Shown here piece by piece: positions 43,303-53,562 of a stretch of 64,000 nt of DNA. How positions within the stretch are numbered: position 1 is the first letter of the stretch; every line of letters begins with the position of its first letter. The position numbers and the translations under genes were made by a program. This stretch comes from Neisseriaceae bacterium PsAf (GTDB taxonomy: Bacteria > Pseudomonadota > Gammaproteobacteria > Burkholderiales > Neisseriaceae), in contig WNLJ01000010.1 in assembly GCA_017114885.1 (NCBI GenBank), positions 32,294-96,293 of the forward strand. The letters are read 5' to 3'. The notes below the pieces were generated by a model. It searched no databases. It was not told the DNA's origin and saw only the letters and a list, made by a program, of their open reading frames with translations.

Positions 43303-43916
43303 TTGTTTCTCCGTCTTTTGACCAAAATCAACACCATCCCATCATTATTATTAGGTTCTGTATACGCTAAAACTTCAGGATGTTCGATTAGCCAACTCCG
43401 TACTAAAGTTTTCAATTTAGAAACAAACCTTCGGGCATTTAATCCACTGCCATGGATAATTTTGCCTGCCACTCCTCTTTTTTGTACATATTCTATAAAT
43501 TCATTGAGTACTTCTTGTGCTTCATCTTGTGAGTAACCATGTAAATCCAAAGTAGAAATAATTCTAACTTGACCCGTTAATAATTTTTTAATGTCATTTT
43601 TTCCTTGCCCCCCTCTAGTGTATTGAGTCGGGGGTTCCTCTTGTATAAAGTCCTCTTGCACATTCACAATATAATGTTGCTTTTCCTCATCATTACTGAT
43701 ACCAACATGAGTAGGATAGGGTTTAGGTTTTTCTTTAGCCGATACATGTTTATTGCCTATTTTAACAGGTTTTACTTCGCCTATTGCTCGCGCAAAATCA
43801 ATTTCTGATTCTTTTGCTTTTTGTTTTTCTTTTACTTCTTGTTGCCGGCTTTTTTCTTGTGATTTTTTAGCTATTTTCGAAAGTTCTTTTAATTGATTTT
43901 GCCAATCATCACTCAT
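43272..43916 (-). CDS. Smr-domain protein
   Basis: This 214-residue protein has a basic, Lys/Glu-rich N-terminal half (KKSQEKSRQQEVKEKQKAKE) and a C-terminal Smr domain of the stand-alone proteobacterial type. The domain shows STLDLHGYSQDEAQEVL near 120-136 and KIIHGSGLNARRFVSKLKTLVRSWL near 150-174. Smr domains can nick DNA or cleave RNA (compare MutS2, SmrB). SmrB cleaves mRNA at collided ribosomes and this gene could be its orthologue, which is an inference. It is downstream of the DUF484 gene by 1 nt. Confidence 0.87.
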   Translation of the reverse strand: MSDDWQNQLKELSKIAKKSQEKSRQQEVKEKQKAKESEIDFARAIGEVKPVKIGNKHVSAKEKPKPYPTHVGISNDEEKQHYIVNVQEDFIQEEPPTQYTRGGQGKNDIKKLLTGQVRIISTLDLHGYSQDEAQEVLNEFIEYVQKRGVAGKIIHGSGLNARRFVSKLKTLVRSWLIEHPEVLAYTEPNNNDGMVLILVKRRRNNQEDFEDKYL

Positions 43917-43917
43917 T

Positions 43918-44508
43918 TTATTTTCCTATTCGATTCTCTAAAATACGATTTAGTGTAATAGCAACTGACTTTGCCATCATCTCTACATAATCAGTAGGCG
44001 CATTTTCAGAAAAATAATCTGGATCTGTATGACCTACTAGTAATAAACCCAAATAATTATCCTGTACTACTAGAGGTAAATGTAAAAAACTTTCTACTTT
44101 TACGTCCTCATTAAACCAATCATATAATTCAGGATGAATACATTTTGTGCCTGTTACTGGTTTTGTGATTGTCTGTATTGCTTCAATTAAAGTCACATCA
44201 GTCACTCTATCAGCCGCCGAAAGTCTAATACTTGCTTTAGGTTCAACTGTTATTTTAAGAATATTATTGGGCATACCAAAGACGTTATTAAAGTTTTTCT
44301 TAACCGTTTTTAAAACCTGATTTACTGTTCTACACGCCATTAATTCATGATCAAAATTAATAATTTTTTGAATAAGTGCAAAATTTTCATCTGCAATATG
44401 ATACATTTCTTGTAATTGCAATTCTAAATTTTCGATAATATCTTTATTAGCAATCTCTTGCACCTCGGTAAAGGATTTGATTTTATGTTTATTTTGTTTA
44501 GACACCAT
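43918..44508 (-). CDS. DUF484 (GAF-like) protein
   Basis: This is a 196-residue protein of the DUF484 family. The N-terminal helix contains IENLELQLQEMYHIADENFALIQK, followed by a GAF-like domain with LHLPLVVQDNYLGLLLVGHTDPDYF near 135-160. Its function is unknown. In many proteobacteria DUF484 lies between dapF and xerC; here it overlaps dapF by 11 nt, but xerC is replaced by the Smr gene. Confidence 0.87.
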   Translation of the reverse strand: MVSKQNKHKIKSFTEVQEIANKDIIENLELQLQEMYHIADENFALIQKIINFDHELMACRTVNQVLKTVKKNFNNVFGMPNNILKITVEPKASIRLSAADRVTDVTLIEAIQTITKPVTGTKCIHPELYDWFNEDVKVESFLHLPLVVQDNYLGLLLVGHTDPDYFSENAPTDYVEMMAKSVAITLNRILENRIGK

Positions 44509-45346
44509 CGATCACTCCATCAAATACAAATGCTGCTGGACCTACCATAATAATATCCTGACCTTTTTCCCAAGTAATTTGCAAATCGCCACCTGGCAAT
44601 GTTACCGTCACTTCCTTATCCAAGACTTCTAACATAATCCCCGCAACCACTGCGGCACAAGCTCCAGAACCACAGGCCAGAGTCTCACCTGCCCCTCGTT
44701 CATGCACTCTTAATTTAATATGTTTTCTATCCATAATCTGCATAAATTCTACATTGGTTTTTTCCGGAAATTGATCGGAAAATTCAATCCCTTTACCCCA
44801 AACAGCAACAGGTGTTTCTTGTACATCATCCACCATAATAACCACATGAGGATTACCAACATTCACGCAAGTAACCGGCAAAGCCAAAGCACCTATGGAT
44901 ACAATCTGAACCAATTCATTATTGTCTTTAGTTTTTTTAGGAATAAAAGGAATATCTTTAAAGCCAAATTTAGGCTGTCCCATATTTACTTTAACCAGAT
45001 TATCTTCTTCGATGGTTAATGTAAGAATTTCCTTTTTGGTTTCTACTCGAATCTCTTGTTTATCTGTTAACCCTCTTTCCGTAACATATTTTGCAAAACA
45101 TCTTGCACCATTACCACATTGTTCAACTTCTATCCCATCACAATTAAAGATACGGTATTTAAAATCACAATCAGCTTTTTCTGAGGCTTCAATCAATAAC
45201 AATTGATCGAACCCGACACCCGTATGTCGATTACCCCATGTCTTAATTAAATCAGCTTTAGGAACAAAAGATTGATTGATAGCATCGATAACCATGAAAT
45301 CATTACCCAAGCCATGCATTTTTGTGAATTGGACTTTAGTAGCCAT
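44498..45346 (-). CDS. dapF: Diaminopimelate epimerase
   Basis: DapF converts LL-diaminopimelate to the meso form used by LysA and in peptidoglycan. From ATG at 45346 the protein is 282 aa, starting MATKVQFTKMHGLGNDFMVID. The two catalytic cysteines are Cys77 in VEQCGNGARCF and about Cys225 in LACGSGACAA. Length is slightly above the usual 275. An in-frame start seven codons upstream lacks support. It heads a three-gene minus-strand operon with DUF484 and Smr. Confidence 0.94.
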   Translation of the reverse strand: MATKVQFTKMHGLGNDFMVIDAINQSFVPKADLIKTWGNRHTGVGFDQLLLIEASEKADCDFKYRIFNCDGIEVEQCGNGARCFAKYVTERGLTDKQEIRVETKKEILTLTIEEDNLVKVNMGQPKFGFKDIPFIPKKTKDNNELVQIVSIGALALPVTCVNVGNPHVVIMVDDVQETPVAVWGKGIEFSDQFPEKTNVEFMQIMDRKHIKLRVHERGAGETLACGSGACAAVVAGIMLEVLDKEVTVTLPGGDLQITWEKGQDIIMVGPAAFVFDGVIDGV

Positions 45347-45395
45347 AATAAAAAACCTTGTTTGCAAAATAGTCTTGTTTTATGATAACTGAAAG

Positions 45396-45423
45396 TTAAA
45401 CAATATAAAAATACTATTATACT
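45396..45423 (+). promoter_or_regulatory. Candidate promoter for the hotdog-fold gene
   Basis: TTAAAC (45396-45401) and TATACT (45418-45423) have a 16-nt spacer and lie 20 nt before the ATG at 45444. The -35 box is poor. It lies in the short divergent gap with dapF. Confidence 0.35.
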
Positions 45424-45443
45424 AATTCCCTGCAGGAGTGAAA

Positions 45444-45941
45444 ATGCGTATCGAAAATAACATGTACAAACAAACCAAAAAATTACAATCTATACCCAGC
45501 TCTATTCAACCATGGGTAATGTCTAAAATTTTAAGTCGATTCGTTCCTTTTATTAATACTGCAGGTGCTCAATTTCAAAAATTAACACGTGAAGAAGTGG
45601 TTGTTTCCATCAAAAATCGACGTAAAGTTCAAAATCATATTAAAGGTGTGCATGCTTGTGCTACTGCGCTAATTGCAGAAACAGCAACCGGTTTTGTTAC
45701 CAACATGAATTGCCCTGATAACAAACTAATATTATTAAAAGACATGCATATTCAATATACTAAAGTTGCTACGGGTAACTTGACAGCTGTGGCTCGTTGC
45801 ACAGAAAAAATGGCTGAAAAAATTACACATGACGAACGAGGTAATTTTATTGTGCCTGTAACCATCACAGATGAAGCAGGTATAGAACCAGTCGAAGTAG
45901 AAATGACTTGGGCCTGGTTACCAAAGAAAAAGAAAGCGTAA
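45444..45941 (+). CDS. DUF4442 hotdog-fold protein
   Basis: This is a 165-residue protein of the DUF4442 group, related to PaaI-type thioesterases. The start ATG at 45444 has AGGAG 5-6 nt upstream. VVSIKNRRKVQNHIKGVHACATALIAETATG is the hotdog helix region with the conserved N-H pattern, followed by beta strands KLILLKDMHIQYTKVATGNLTAVA. Substrate and role are unknown. It overlaps tatD by 1 nt (TAATG), so the pair is coupled. Confidence 0.8.
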   Translation: MRIENNMYKQTKKLQSIPSSIQPWVMSKILSRFVPFINTAGAQFQKLTREEVVVSIKNRRKVQNHIKGVHACATALIAETATGFVTNMNCPDNKLILLKDMHIQYTKVATGNLTAVARCTEKMAEKITHDERGNFIVPVTITDEAGIEPVEVEMTWAWLPKKKKA

Positions 45942-46732
45942 TGCCTGCTTTTTTTGACACACACAGCCATAGTGATTTCTTACTAACTCAGACCGGAGAA
46001 CCTTTAGCAGAATTTAAGTTAAAATGCACAAAAGCCAATGTGTTAAAAGTGATGCTAATGGGTGTTTATGCGCAACAATTTCAAAATATTATAGACTTAT
46101 GCCGGGCCGACAGTGGACTATTCTACTATACTCTAGGTTTACATCCTTTGTACTTGGCTCAACATCAGTTGTCTGATTTAGATTGTTTATATACTTTAGC
46201 TCAACAAGATTCACACTACTGTGTTGGTATCGGTGAAATAGGCTTGGATAAATATATTAAAGAACTTATTACGCCTAAAAACTGGCAATTACAATGCGAT
46301 TATTTTGAAGCTCAGCTACAAATAGCAGAAAAATTGCAACTACCTGTTTCGATTCATGCCAGACGCTGCCATAACGAAATCTACGCCTTTATAAAAAAAT
46401 ATAATATAAGAGGTATTATTCACGGCTTTTCTGGCAGTTATCAAGAAGCTAAGCGTTATATTGATGTCGATTTTAAAATAGGAGTAGGCGGAACGATTAC
46501 CTATCCTAGAGCCACTAAAACAAGAAATACTATTCGCCGATTGCCTTTAGACGCTTTAGTGCTAGAAACTGACGCCCCAGATATGCCGCTTAATAATCAA
46601 CAAGGAAAACCGAACCACCCTGAAAACATCCCCATTATTTTTAATGAATTACAGTCTCTAACTGAGGTTAATCCTATTATTTTAAAAGAGCACCTTTGGC
46701 ATAATAGCCTACAAGCATTTCATCTCAATTGA
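45941..46732 (+). CDS. TatD-family metal-dependent hydrolase
   Basis: This is a 263-residue TIM-barrel metallo-hydrolase of the TatD family (TatD, YcfH and YjjV), with DNase or D-aminoacyl-tRNA-type activities reported for members. The metal ligands are FFDTHSHSDF at the N-terminus, GIGEIGLD near 97, SIHARR, IIHGFSGS and LETDAPD near 207. From size and YjjV-like features I favour a TatD paralogue rather than TatD itself. No tat genes are nearby. Confidence 0.87.
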   Translation: MPAFFDTHSHSDFLLTQTGEPLAEFKLKCTKANVLKVMLMGVYAQQFQNIIDLCRADSGLFYYTLGLHPLYLAQHQLSDLDCLYTLAQQDSHYCVGIGEIGLDKYIKELITPKNWQLQCDYFEAQLQIAEKLQLPVSIHARRCHNEIYAFIKKYNIRGIIHGFSGSYQEAKRYIDVDFKIGVGGTITYPRATKTRNTIRRLPLDALVLETDAPDMPLNNQQGKPNHPENIPIIFNELQSLTEVNPIILKEHLWHNSLQAFHLN

Positions 46733-46797
46733 ATCATTATTTTTAAATAATCAGTTCATCGTTCTAAAAAATCTACTTATTAAGATTTACATTCTAA

Positions 46798-47961
<1,164 letters not shown>

Positions 47962-47991
47962 TATTGATAATATTCATTGATAGGAAAACGT

Positions 47992-48831
47992 ATGTCTACC
48001 TTAAAGCTTATTGCGCGTCATAAAAATTTTAATGGCTTTTTAGAACGTTATCAGCACGATTCTGATACCACCCACTCAATTATGACCTTTTCTATTTTCC
48101 GACCCAGTAATGCTAATGCCAAGCAACCAACCCCTGTTCTTTACTGGCTCTCCGGTTTGACCTGTACTGATGAAAATTTCGCCACTAAAGCAGGAGCTTT
48201 TGAATATGCCGATGCCTTGGGTATTTCAGTTGTTATTCCTGACACAAGTCCAAGAGGAAAAAGTGTGCCAGATCATGAAAATTTTGCTTTAGGTCAAGGC
48301 GCTAGTTTTTATGTCAATGCTACTCAAAATCCTTGGGATTTTAATTACCAAATGTATGACTACATCACCAAAGAACTTCCCCAGTTAATTGATAATAATT
48401 TCCCTGTAACGGATGAAAAATCAATTATGGGGCACTCCATGGGTGGGCACGGCGCTTTAATGATTGGTTTGAAAAATTCTAATCAATATCAATCTATCAG
48501 TGCTTTTGCCCCTATTGTTAATCCTTGTCAAACCCCATGGGGAAAAGCTGCTTTTAATACGTATTTAGGACCACAAGCAGATAAATGGGAAGAATACGAC
48601 AGCTTAAGCTGTTTAAGTAGTGCTGCACGTAAAATCCCTATATTAATCCATCAAGGATTAGGAGATGAGTTTTACCCCAATGAAGTCAACCCTGAAATTT
48701 TTGTAGAAAAAGCCAAGCGACTTCATTTCCCTATTAGTTATTGTCCTGTTAAAGATTACGACCATAGTTATTATTTTATTAGTAGTTTTATTAAAGAGCA
48801 TTTTGACTTTCACGCTAAATATTTAAAATAA
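47992..48831 (+). CDS. frmB: S-formylglutathione hydrolase
   Basis: This enzyme hydrolyses S-formylglutathione to formate and glutathione, completing formaldehyde detoxification. From ATG at 47992 (AGGA upstream) it is 279 aa. The esterase D fold shows PVLYWLSGLTCTDENF (oxyanion region), the nucleophile in MGHSMGGHGAL near 147-154, the Asp in HQGLGDEFY and His in DYDHSYYFI. Formate produced here could be handled by the FNT channel encoded 7 kb downstream, although that link is only an inference. Confidence 0.94.
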   Translation: MSTLKLIARHKNFNGFLERYQHDSDTTHSIMTFSIFRPSNANAKQPTPVLYWLSGLTCTDENFATKAGAFEYADALGISVVIPDTSPRGKSVPDHENFALGQGASFYVNATQNPWDFNYQMYDYITKELPQLIDNNFPVTDEKSIMGHSMGGHGALMIGLKNSNQYQSISAFAPIVNPCQTPWGKAAFNTYLGPQADKWEEYDSLSCLSSAARKIPILIHQGLGDEFYPNEVNPEIFVEKAKRLHFPISYCPVKDYDHSYYFISSFIKEHFDFHAKYLK

Positions 48832-48848
48832 CATGGTTAGGAATTGAT

Positions 48849-49283
48849 ATGATTGGCTTAATTCAACGAGTATCTCATGCTGATGTTAAAGTGAATGGCA
48901 ATATTATTGGCAGTATTCAAAAAGGTATTTTGGTCTTTCTAGGTATAGAAAAAAATGACACCCAAGAGAAGGCGAATCAACTACTTAAAAAAATATTGGC
49001 TTATCGAATATTTGAAGATGATTCAGGCAAACTCAATCTCAACGTCCAGCGAGTTAATGGTAGTTTACTGATTGTGTCGCAATTTACACTTGCCGCGAAT
49101 ACTCAAAAAGGTACTCGAGCAAGTTTTTCAGAAGCCTGCCCACCACAAGATGCTAAAATACTGTATGAATACTTTATCCAGACTTCTAAAGAACAAATCC
49201 ATACAGAAACAGGACAATTTGGTGCCAATATGCAAGTTTCTCTAACCAATGATGGACCTGTAACCTTTTGGTTAAAAGTTTAA
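48849..49283 (+). CDS. dtd: D-aminoacyl-tRNA deacylase
   Basis: DTD removes D-amino acids (and glycine from tRNA(Ala)) mischarged on tRNA. The 144-residue protein begins MIGLIQRVSHADVKV. The active-site motifs are LLIVSQFTLAANTQKGTRASF and the C-terminal LTNDGPVTFWL with the Gly-cisPro pair. Length is typical. It lies 17 nt after frmB and may be cotranscribed. Confidence 0.94.
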   Translation: MIGLIQRVSHADVKVNGNIIGSIQKGILVFLGIEKNDTQEKANQLLKKILAYRIFEDDSGKLNLNVQRVNGSLLIVSQFTLAANTQKGTRASFSEACPPQDAKILYEYFIQTSKEQIHTETGQFGANMQVSLTNDGPVTFWLKV

Positions 49284-49403
49284 TGATACCCTCTAGATAA
49301 CATAATAAATTTAATATCAATTTTCTCTCTGTCTTACTGCTGTCATATTACTATTGTCTAATGATTTTGATTTAAATTTAGTCTAATTTATCAGAAAGTC
49401 GCC

Positions 49404-50378
49404 ATGCCAGATCCGCAGATTATTCTTATGATTGTCGGTTTTTGTTTAGCCGCTTATTCTATTATCGCTAATGATGCCATTCAAACTTTAGGGACATTCA
49501 TCTCTTCAAACAGTCACAGACCTTGGTGGCTATTATGGCTTTTTACTTCCTTGATTTTAGTCATTGTCTTGGTTTATGGTTGGCTTTCTTCAGGAGCGCT
49601 GCAAGATGCTTCCTACCATCGTCTAGAGTCAATTCCTTTTCCAAAGGAGGGGTTAACTTGGTTATACATCATTCCACCAATTGCTATTTTAATCTTAACC
49701 CGTTATGGCATTCCTGTTAGTACAACGTTCCTTGTCCTAACTATTTTTGCCCCTAGTAATTTGGAAAGCATGCTTCTAAAATCACTTATGGGTTACGTTG
49801 TCGCTTTTGTCGTGGCAATATTGCTTTATCGATTTGTATTTAGCCGAACAACTCGTTACTTTAATCGCACACAAAATGAACCGATTCCTAAGTATTGGAT
49901 TGTTCTACAGTGGATTTCAACTGGTTTTTTATGGAGCCAGTGGTTAATACAAGATTTAGCAAATATTTTTGTTTTTCTACCAAGACAAGTCTCTACTGAT
50001 TGGATGATTTTTGCGCTTACTATCTTTTTACTTACTTTAGGCTTTATATTTTATAAAAGTGGTGGCGCTATACAAAAAATAGTAACCAATAAGACAGGAA
50101 CAACTGATATAAGAGCTGCGACCATCATTGATTTTATCTACGCTATTATTCTATTAATCTTTAAAGAGTGGAGCAATATGCCAATGAGCACTACCTGGGT
50201 ATTCTTAGGTTTACTAGCGGGTAGAGAATTTGCCATTTCTCTTTTAATGTATTCTCCACCACTGAATGAAACGGCAAAAGTGGTTAGAAGTGACGTTACT
50301 AAAGCTTTAATTGGTCTCATCGTTAGTATTGCTTTAGCATTATTACTACCCATTTTTTACCAATGGATTTCCCATTGA
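49404..50378 (+). CDS. PiT-like membrane permease with divergent signature
   Basis: This is a 324-residue membrane protein with about nine helices in two related halves. IIANDAIQTLGTFISS near residue 21 and NMPMSTTWVFLGLLAGRE near 259 occupy the places of the duplicated PiT signature (GANDVAN and its repeat), and PVSTTFLVLTIFAP is similar to the second copy. It is shorter than E. coli PitA (about 500 aa) and the signature is diverged, so phosphate as substrate is uncertain. There is no PhoU-like partner nearby. It stands alone on the plus strand. Confidence 0.65.
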   Translation: MPDPQIILMIVGFCLAAYSIIANDAIQTLGTFISSNSHRPWWLLWLFTSLILVIVLVYGWLSSGALQDASYHRLESIPFPKEGLTWLYIIPPIAILILTRYGIPVSTTFLVLTIFAPSNLESMLLKSLMGYVVAFVVAILLYRFVFSRTTRYFNRTQNEPIPKYWIVLQWISTGFLWSQWLIQDLANIFVFLPRQVSTDWMIFALTIFLLTLGFIFYKSGGAIQKIVTNKTGTTDIRAATIIDFIYAIILLIFKEWSNMPMSTTWVFLGLLAGREFAISLLMYSPPLNETAKVVRSDVTKALIGLIVSIALALLLPIFYQWISH

Positions 50379-50444
50379 TTAAGCATGCCAGAAAATAATT
50401 GATCATTTCAAATCTTCTCGCCCAACTTGTCTAATCATAGTAAA

Positions 50445-50466
50445 ATGTCAGAAAAGACATTATAAT
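50445..50466 (+). promoter_or_regulatory. -10 element and inverted repeat upstream of PII gene
   Basis: A perfect TATAAT (50461-50466) lies directly after an inverted repeat ATGTC-6 nt-GACAT (50445-50460), about 57 nt before the PII start. No good -35 is visible. The repeat might be an operator, but it is short. Confidence 0.4.
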
Positions 50467-50492
50467 TCCGAGGCTGGGGACTTTTATCCTAG

Positions 50493-50861
<369 letters not shown>

Positions 50862-50977
50862 TTCCCATTCCTTATTTTTAGATCATCAAAGTTCTGCTTA
50901 GCAGTATTCCCTTTTCTGTTAATATAAAAGAAATTTTTCACATTAATGTACTTTTTTACTGCTAAGTGGAACTACCC

Positions 50978-52204
50978 ATGTTTGAGTCGTTAAAACCAAT
51001 AGAAAAAATAAGCTATGTTTTACTATTGATATTTTTTTCTACCCTAGTGATTGTTTCTCAAAGAAATTTTTATTTTATTATCCCTGCTGTTTTTTCTATC
51101 AATGGAATTATTTTACTGATACAAAATAGTTTTACACATTCCGTTACGGTTAATAAAGATCATCGTATTATTTTATACACTTTTTCTGCCTATACAATTA
51201 TTGCCGCTTTGCTGGCTTTGATTCACGAAGAAAGTTTTAGTAGTATTAAATTCGAGCTGATTCCCTTGGTTTTACTGCCCGCTTTTCTATTCTTTTGTTA
51301 CATTCTCAATCATACCAAAGCGCTTAATTACATTTTTCCTATTGCCACTATTATTATTGGTATTTATGCTTTATATGATAAATATATACAAGGTGCTGAG
51401 CGTGCTCTAGAAACACAGCAACCTGTTATTCCCGCCGCTGGAATCGTCATAACACTCTCTCTTTTCTGTCTCAATTTTTTCTTTGTCTATTACAAAAAAA
51501 ACAAAACTTATAGTTTATTTGCCTTAATGGCTTGCTTATTGGGTGTGACGGCAAGTGTTTTAACTGGTTCTCGTGGTGCTTGGCTATGTTTTCCAATAGT
51601 TTTTATCTTACTTTTTATTCGCTTTCGAGCTGAAGTTCCTAGAGTAGTAAAGACGGTACTTATTCCTGTCATACTTACGCTATTTATTTTATTTTTATTT
51701 CTCTACGACACAGGTATTACTTTGAGATTCGAGCAGATTAAAACTGACTTGATTTGGTATTTTCAAGATAATAATCCTAACTCTTCTATTGGACTTCGTT
51801 TTGAATTTTGGAAAAGTGCTATCGATGGTTTTTTGCAAGAACCTTTACTAGGCTGGGGAGATGCCAATTATATAGCCATGAAAGAATTACAAGCACAAAA
51901 TGGTTTAATCATTCCAGAAGCCATCCCTTTTGTACACGCCCATAATCAATTTTTAGATGTACTGGTCAAAAAAGGAGTTTTTTTATTTTTAGCAACAGTG
52001 GCAATCCTACTTGTTCCTTTACGTATGTTCTATAAATATCGGCAACGAAATGAAATAATTTCGATATTAGGTTACATTCTTATTTTTGATGTGTTCACTT
52101 TTTGCTTGTCCGACTCTTTTTTACGATTGTCATTGGGCATGATATTTTATATGATGACTGTCTATATGTTACTTGGTTTTTTAATCAAATATGAATCTGA
52201 CTAA
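50978..52204 (+). CDS. O-antigen ligase / Wzy_C-family membrane protein
   Basis: This is a 408-residue polytopic membrane protein with about 11 helices and a large periplasmic loop near 240-320. TASVLTGSRGAWL and PFVHAHNQFLDVLVKKG are the WaaL/Wzy_C-type motifs; the His in the latter is implicated in ligase function. It may be the lipid A-core glycan ligase or a protein O-glycosylation ligase (PglL type), although it is shorter than PglL. An upstream GTG at 50966 is an alternative start. It overlaps the GT25 gene by 14 nt, tying it to LPS synthesis. Confidence 0.8.
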   Translation: MFESLKPIEKISYVLLLIFFSTLVIVSQRNFYFIIPAVFSINGIILLIQNSFTHSVTVNKDHRIILYTFSAYTIIAALLALIHEESFSSIKFELIPLVLLPAFLFFCYILNHTKALNYIFPIATIIIGIYALYDKYIQGAERALETQQPVIPAAGIVITLSLFCLNFFFVYYKKNKTYSLFALMACLLGVTASVLTGSRGAWLCFPIVFILLFIRFRAEVPRVVKTVLIPVILTLFILFLFLYDTGITLRFEQIKTDLIWYFQDNNPNSSIGLRFEFWKSAIDGFLQEPLLGWGDANYIAMKELQAQNGLIIPEAIPFVHAHNQFLDVLVKKGVFLFLATVAILLVPLRMFYKYRQRNEIISILGYILIFDVFTFCLSDSFLRLSLGMIFYMMTVYMLLGFLIKYESD

Positions 52205-52964
52205 AACTTTTATTTTATCTTTGCCCGATGCTGTCAGTAGACGTCAATCCGCCTCCAACCAGTGTAAGCAATATGATATTTCTTTTGAATGGGTAGATGC
52301 TTTTGATTTTAGGAATAAATCACAAGAAGAAGTTTCTCATTATTATCAACCGACTGATAGAGCAAAGCAAAAAAATAGATTTTTGTCCAATACTGAAATT
52401 GCCTGTGCATTAGGCCATCAAAAAATCTATGAAATGATTATCACCCAAAACATTCCTTTCTCTCTCGTATTGGAAGATGACTTTAAATTTATAGATAACC
52501 CATTACCATTACTTAGTCAAATTGATCATATTCAAAAGAACACTAATTTTGATATCTTAATACTCGGCTATGTTAAACTTTTAGAAAAAGATTTGGCGTA
52601 TCATTACCGAAGACTCCCCATTAAACATACTTATTCTTGTCTTAATTATCAATTTGGTCAACCTTGGGTACAATTTAGTTGTGGTACTGTTGCTTATGTT
52701 ATTACGCAAAAAGGGGCTCAAAAACTAAAATCTGATATTATCCGAGTTACTGCTGATGATTGGTTGTATTTTGAACAACACAACAATGCTGATATTTTAC
52801 ATGTACGCCCACTAATTATTTTAGAAGACTGTGAAAATTTCCAAAGCGATATACGTAATGAGAAAAAAGGGTACTTAGAAATTAAAAACTCAAGCTACAT
52901 CATCCGTTCAGCAAAAGGTATGATGAAAAATTTTTTAATGAATGGACTAAAATGGAAACAATGA
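52191..52964 (+). CDS. LPS glycosyltransferase, family 25
   Basis: This is a 257-residue GT25 enzyme (LgtB/LgtE/Lex1/LpsA group), which transfers galactose or glucose to LPS core sugars. Motifs: FILSLPDAVSRR at the N-terminus, FLSNTEIACALGHQKIYEMI, and LVLEDDF (DxD-like) near 93. CGTVAYVITQKGAQKL and the Asp-Asp in VTADDWL follow. The acceptor cannot be deduced. It sits between the ligase gene and gmhB with overlaps at both ends. Confidence 0.88.
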   Translation: MNLTKTFILSLPDAVSRRQSASNQCKQYDISFEWVDAFDFRNKSQEEVSHYYQPTDRAKQKNRFLSNTEIACALGHQKIYEMIITQNIPFSLVLEDDFKFIDNPLPLLSQIDHIQKNTNFDILILGYVKLLEKDLAYHYRRLPIKHTYSCLNYQFGQPWVQFSCGTVAYVITQKGAQKLKSDIIRVTADDWLYFEQHNNADILHVRPLIILEDCENFQSDIRNEKKGYLEIKNSSYIIRSAKGMMKNFLMNGLKWKQ

Positions 52965-53509
52965 AATTGGTTATCCTCGATAGAGATGGGGTTATCAATA
53001 AAGACAGTGATACATTTATTAAGAGTCCGGATGAGTGGATTCCCATCCCTAATAGTGCAGATGCAATTGCTTTTTTTAATCAATACGATTATCTTGTCGC
53101 TGTTGCTACTAATCAATCAGGCATATCAAGAAAGCTATTTACTATTCATGATTTAAATCAAATTCATAGTAAAATGTTAAAACATATTAAAAATGCAGGG
53201 GGTGAAATAGAAGGAATTTGGTTTTGCCCCCATTCAGAAAAAGATAATTGCCAATGTCGAAAACCAAAAACTGGTTTAGTGGATGACATACTGCAAAGAC
53301 TAAACATTGAAGCAGGAGAAACCTATATGGTTGGAGATAGTCTAAGAGATTTACAATGTATTCACGAGGCAGGAGGAATCCCTGTATTGGTATTGACAGG
53401 AAAAGGTAAAAAAACACTCTCAGAATCTGAACTTCCTGAAAATACTTTGGTTTATGATGATTTGTGGACTTTTGCTCAAGATATTTGCTTGAGTAAATCA
53501 GATTATTAG
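52961..53509 (+). CDS. gmhB: D-glycero-beta-D-manno-heptose-1,7-bisphosphate 7-phosphatase
   Basis: GmhB dephosphorylates heptose bisphosphate in ADP-heptose synthesis for the LPS inner core. The start ATG at 52961 overlaps the GT25 stop (ATGA), giving 182 aa; an in-frame ATG three codons earlier is less likely. HAD motif I is LDRDGVINKDSD (Asp7, Asp9). The zinc loop is CPHSEKDNCQCRKP (about 89-102), and motif IV is VGDSLRDLQC. In Neisseria gmhB is next to an acyltransferase gene, as here. Confidence 0.93.
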   Translation: MKLVILDRDGVINKDSDTFIKSPDEWIPIPNSADAIAFFNQYDYLVAVATNQSGISRKLFTIHDLNQIHSKMLKHIKNAGGEIEGIWFCPHSEKDNCQCRKPKTGLVDDILQRLNIEAGETYMVGDSLRDLQCIHEAGGIPVLVLTGKGKKTLSESELPENTLVYDDLWTFAQDICLSKSDY

Positions 53510-53562
53510 AGTATAAAATCTAAAATCTCTTTGTTATTAACAATAAATTAAAGGTGAAATAT

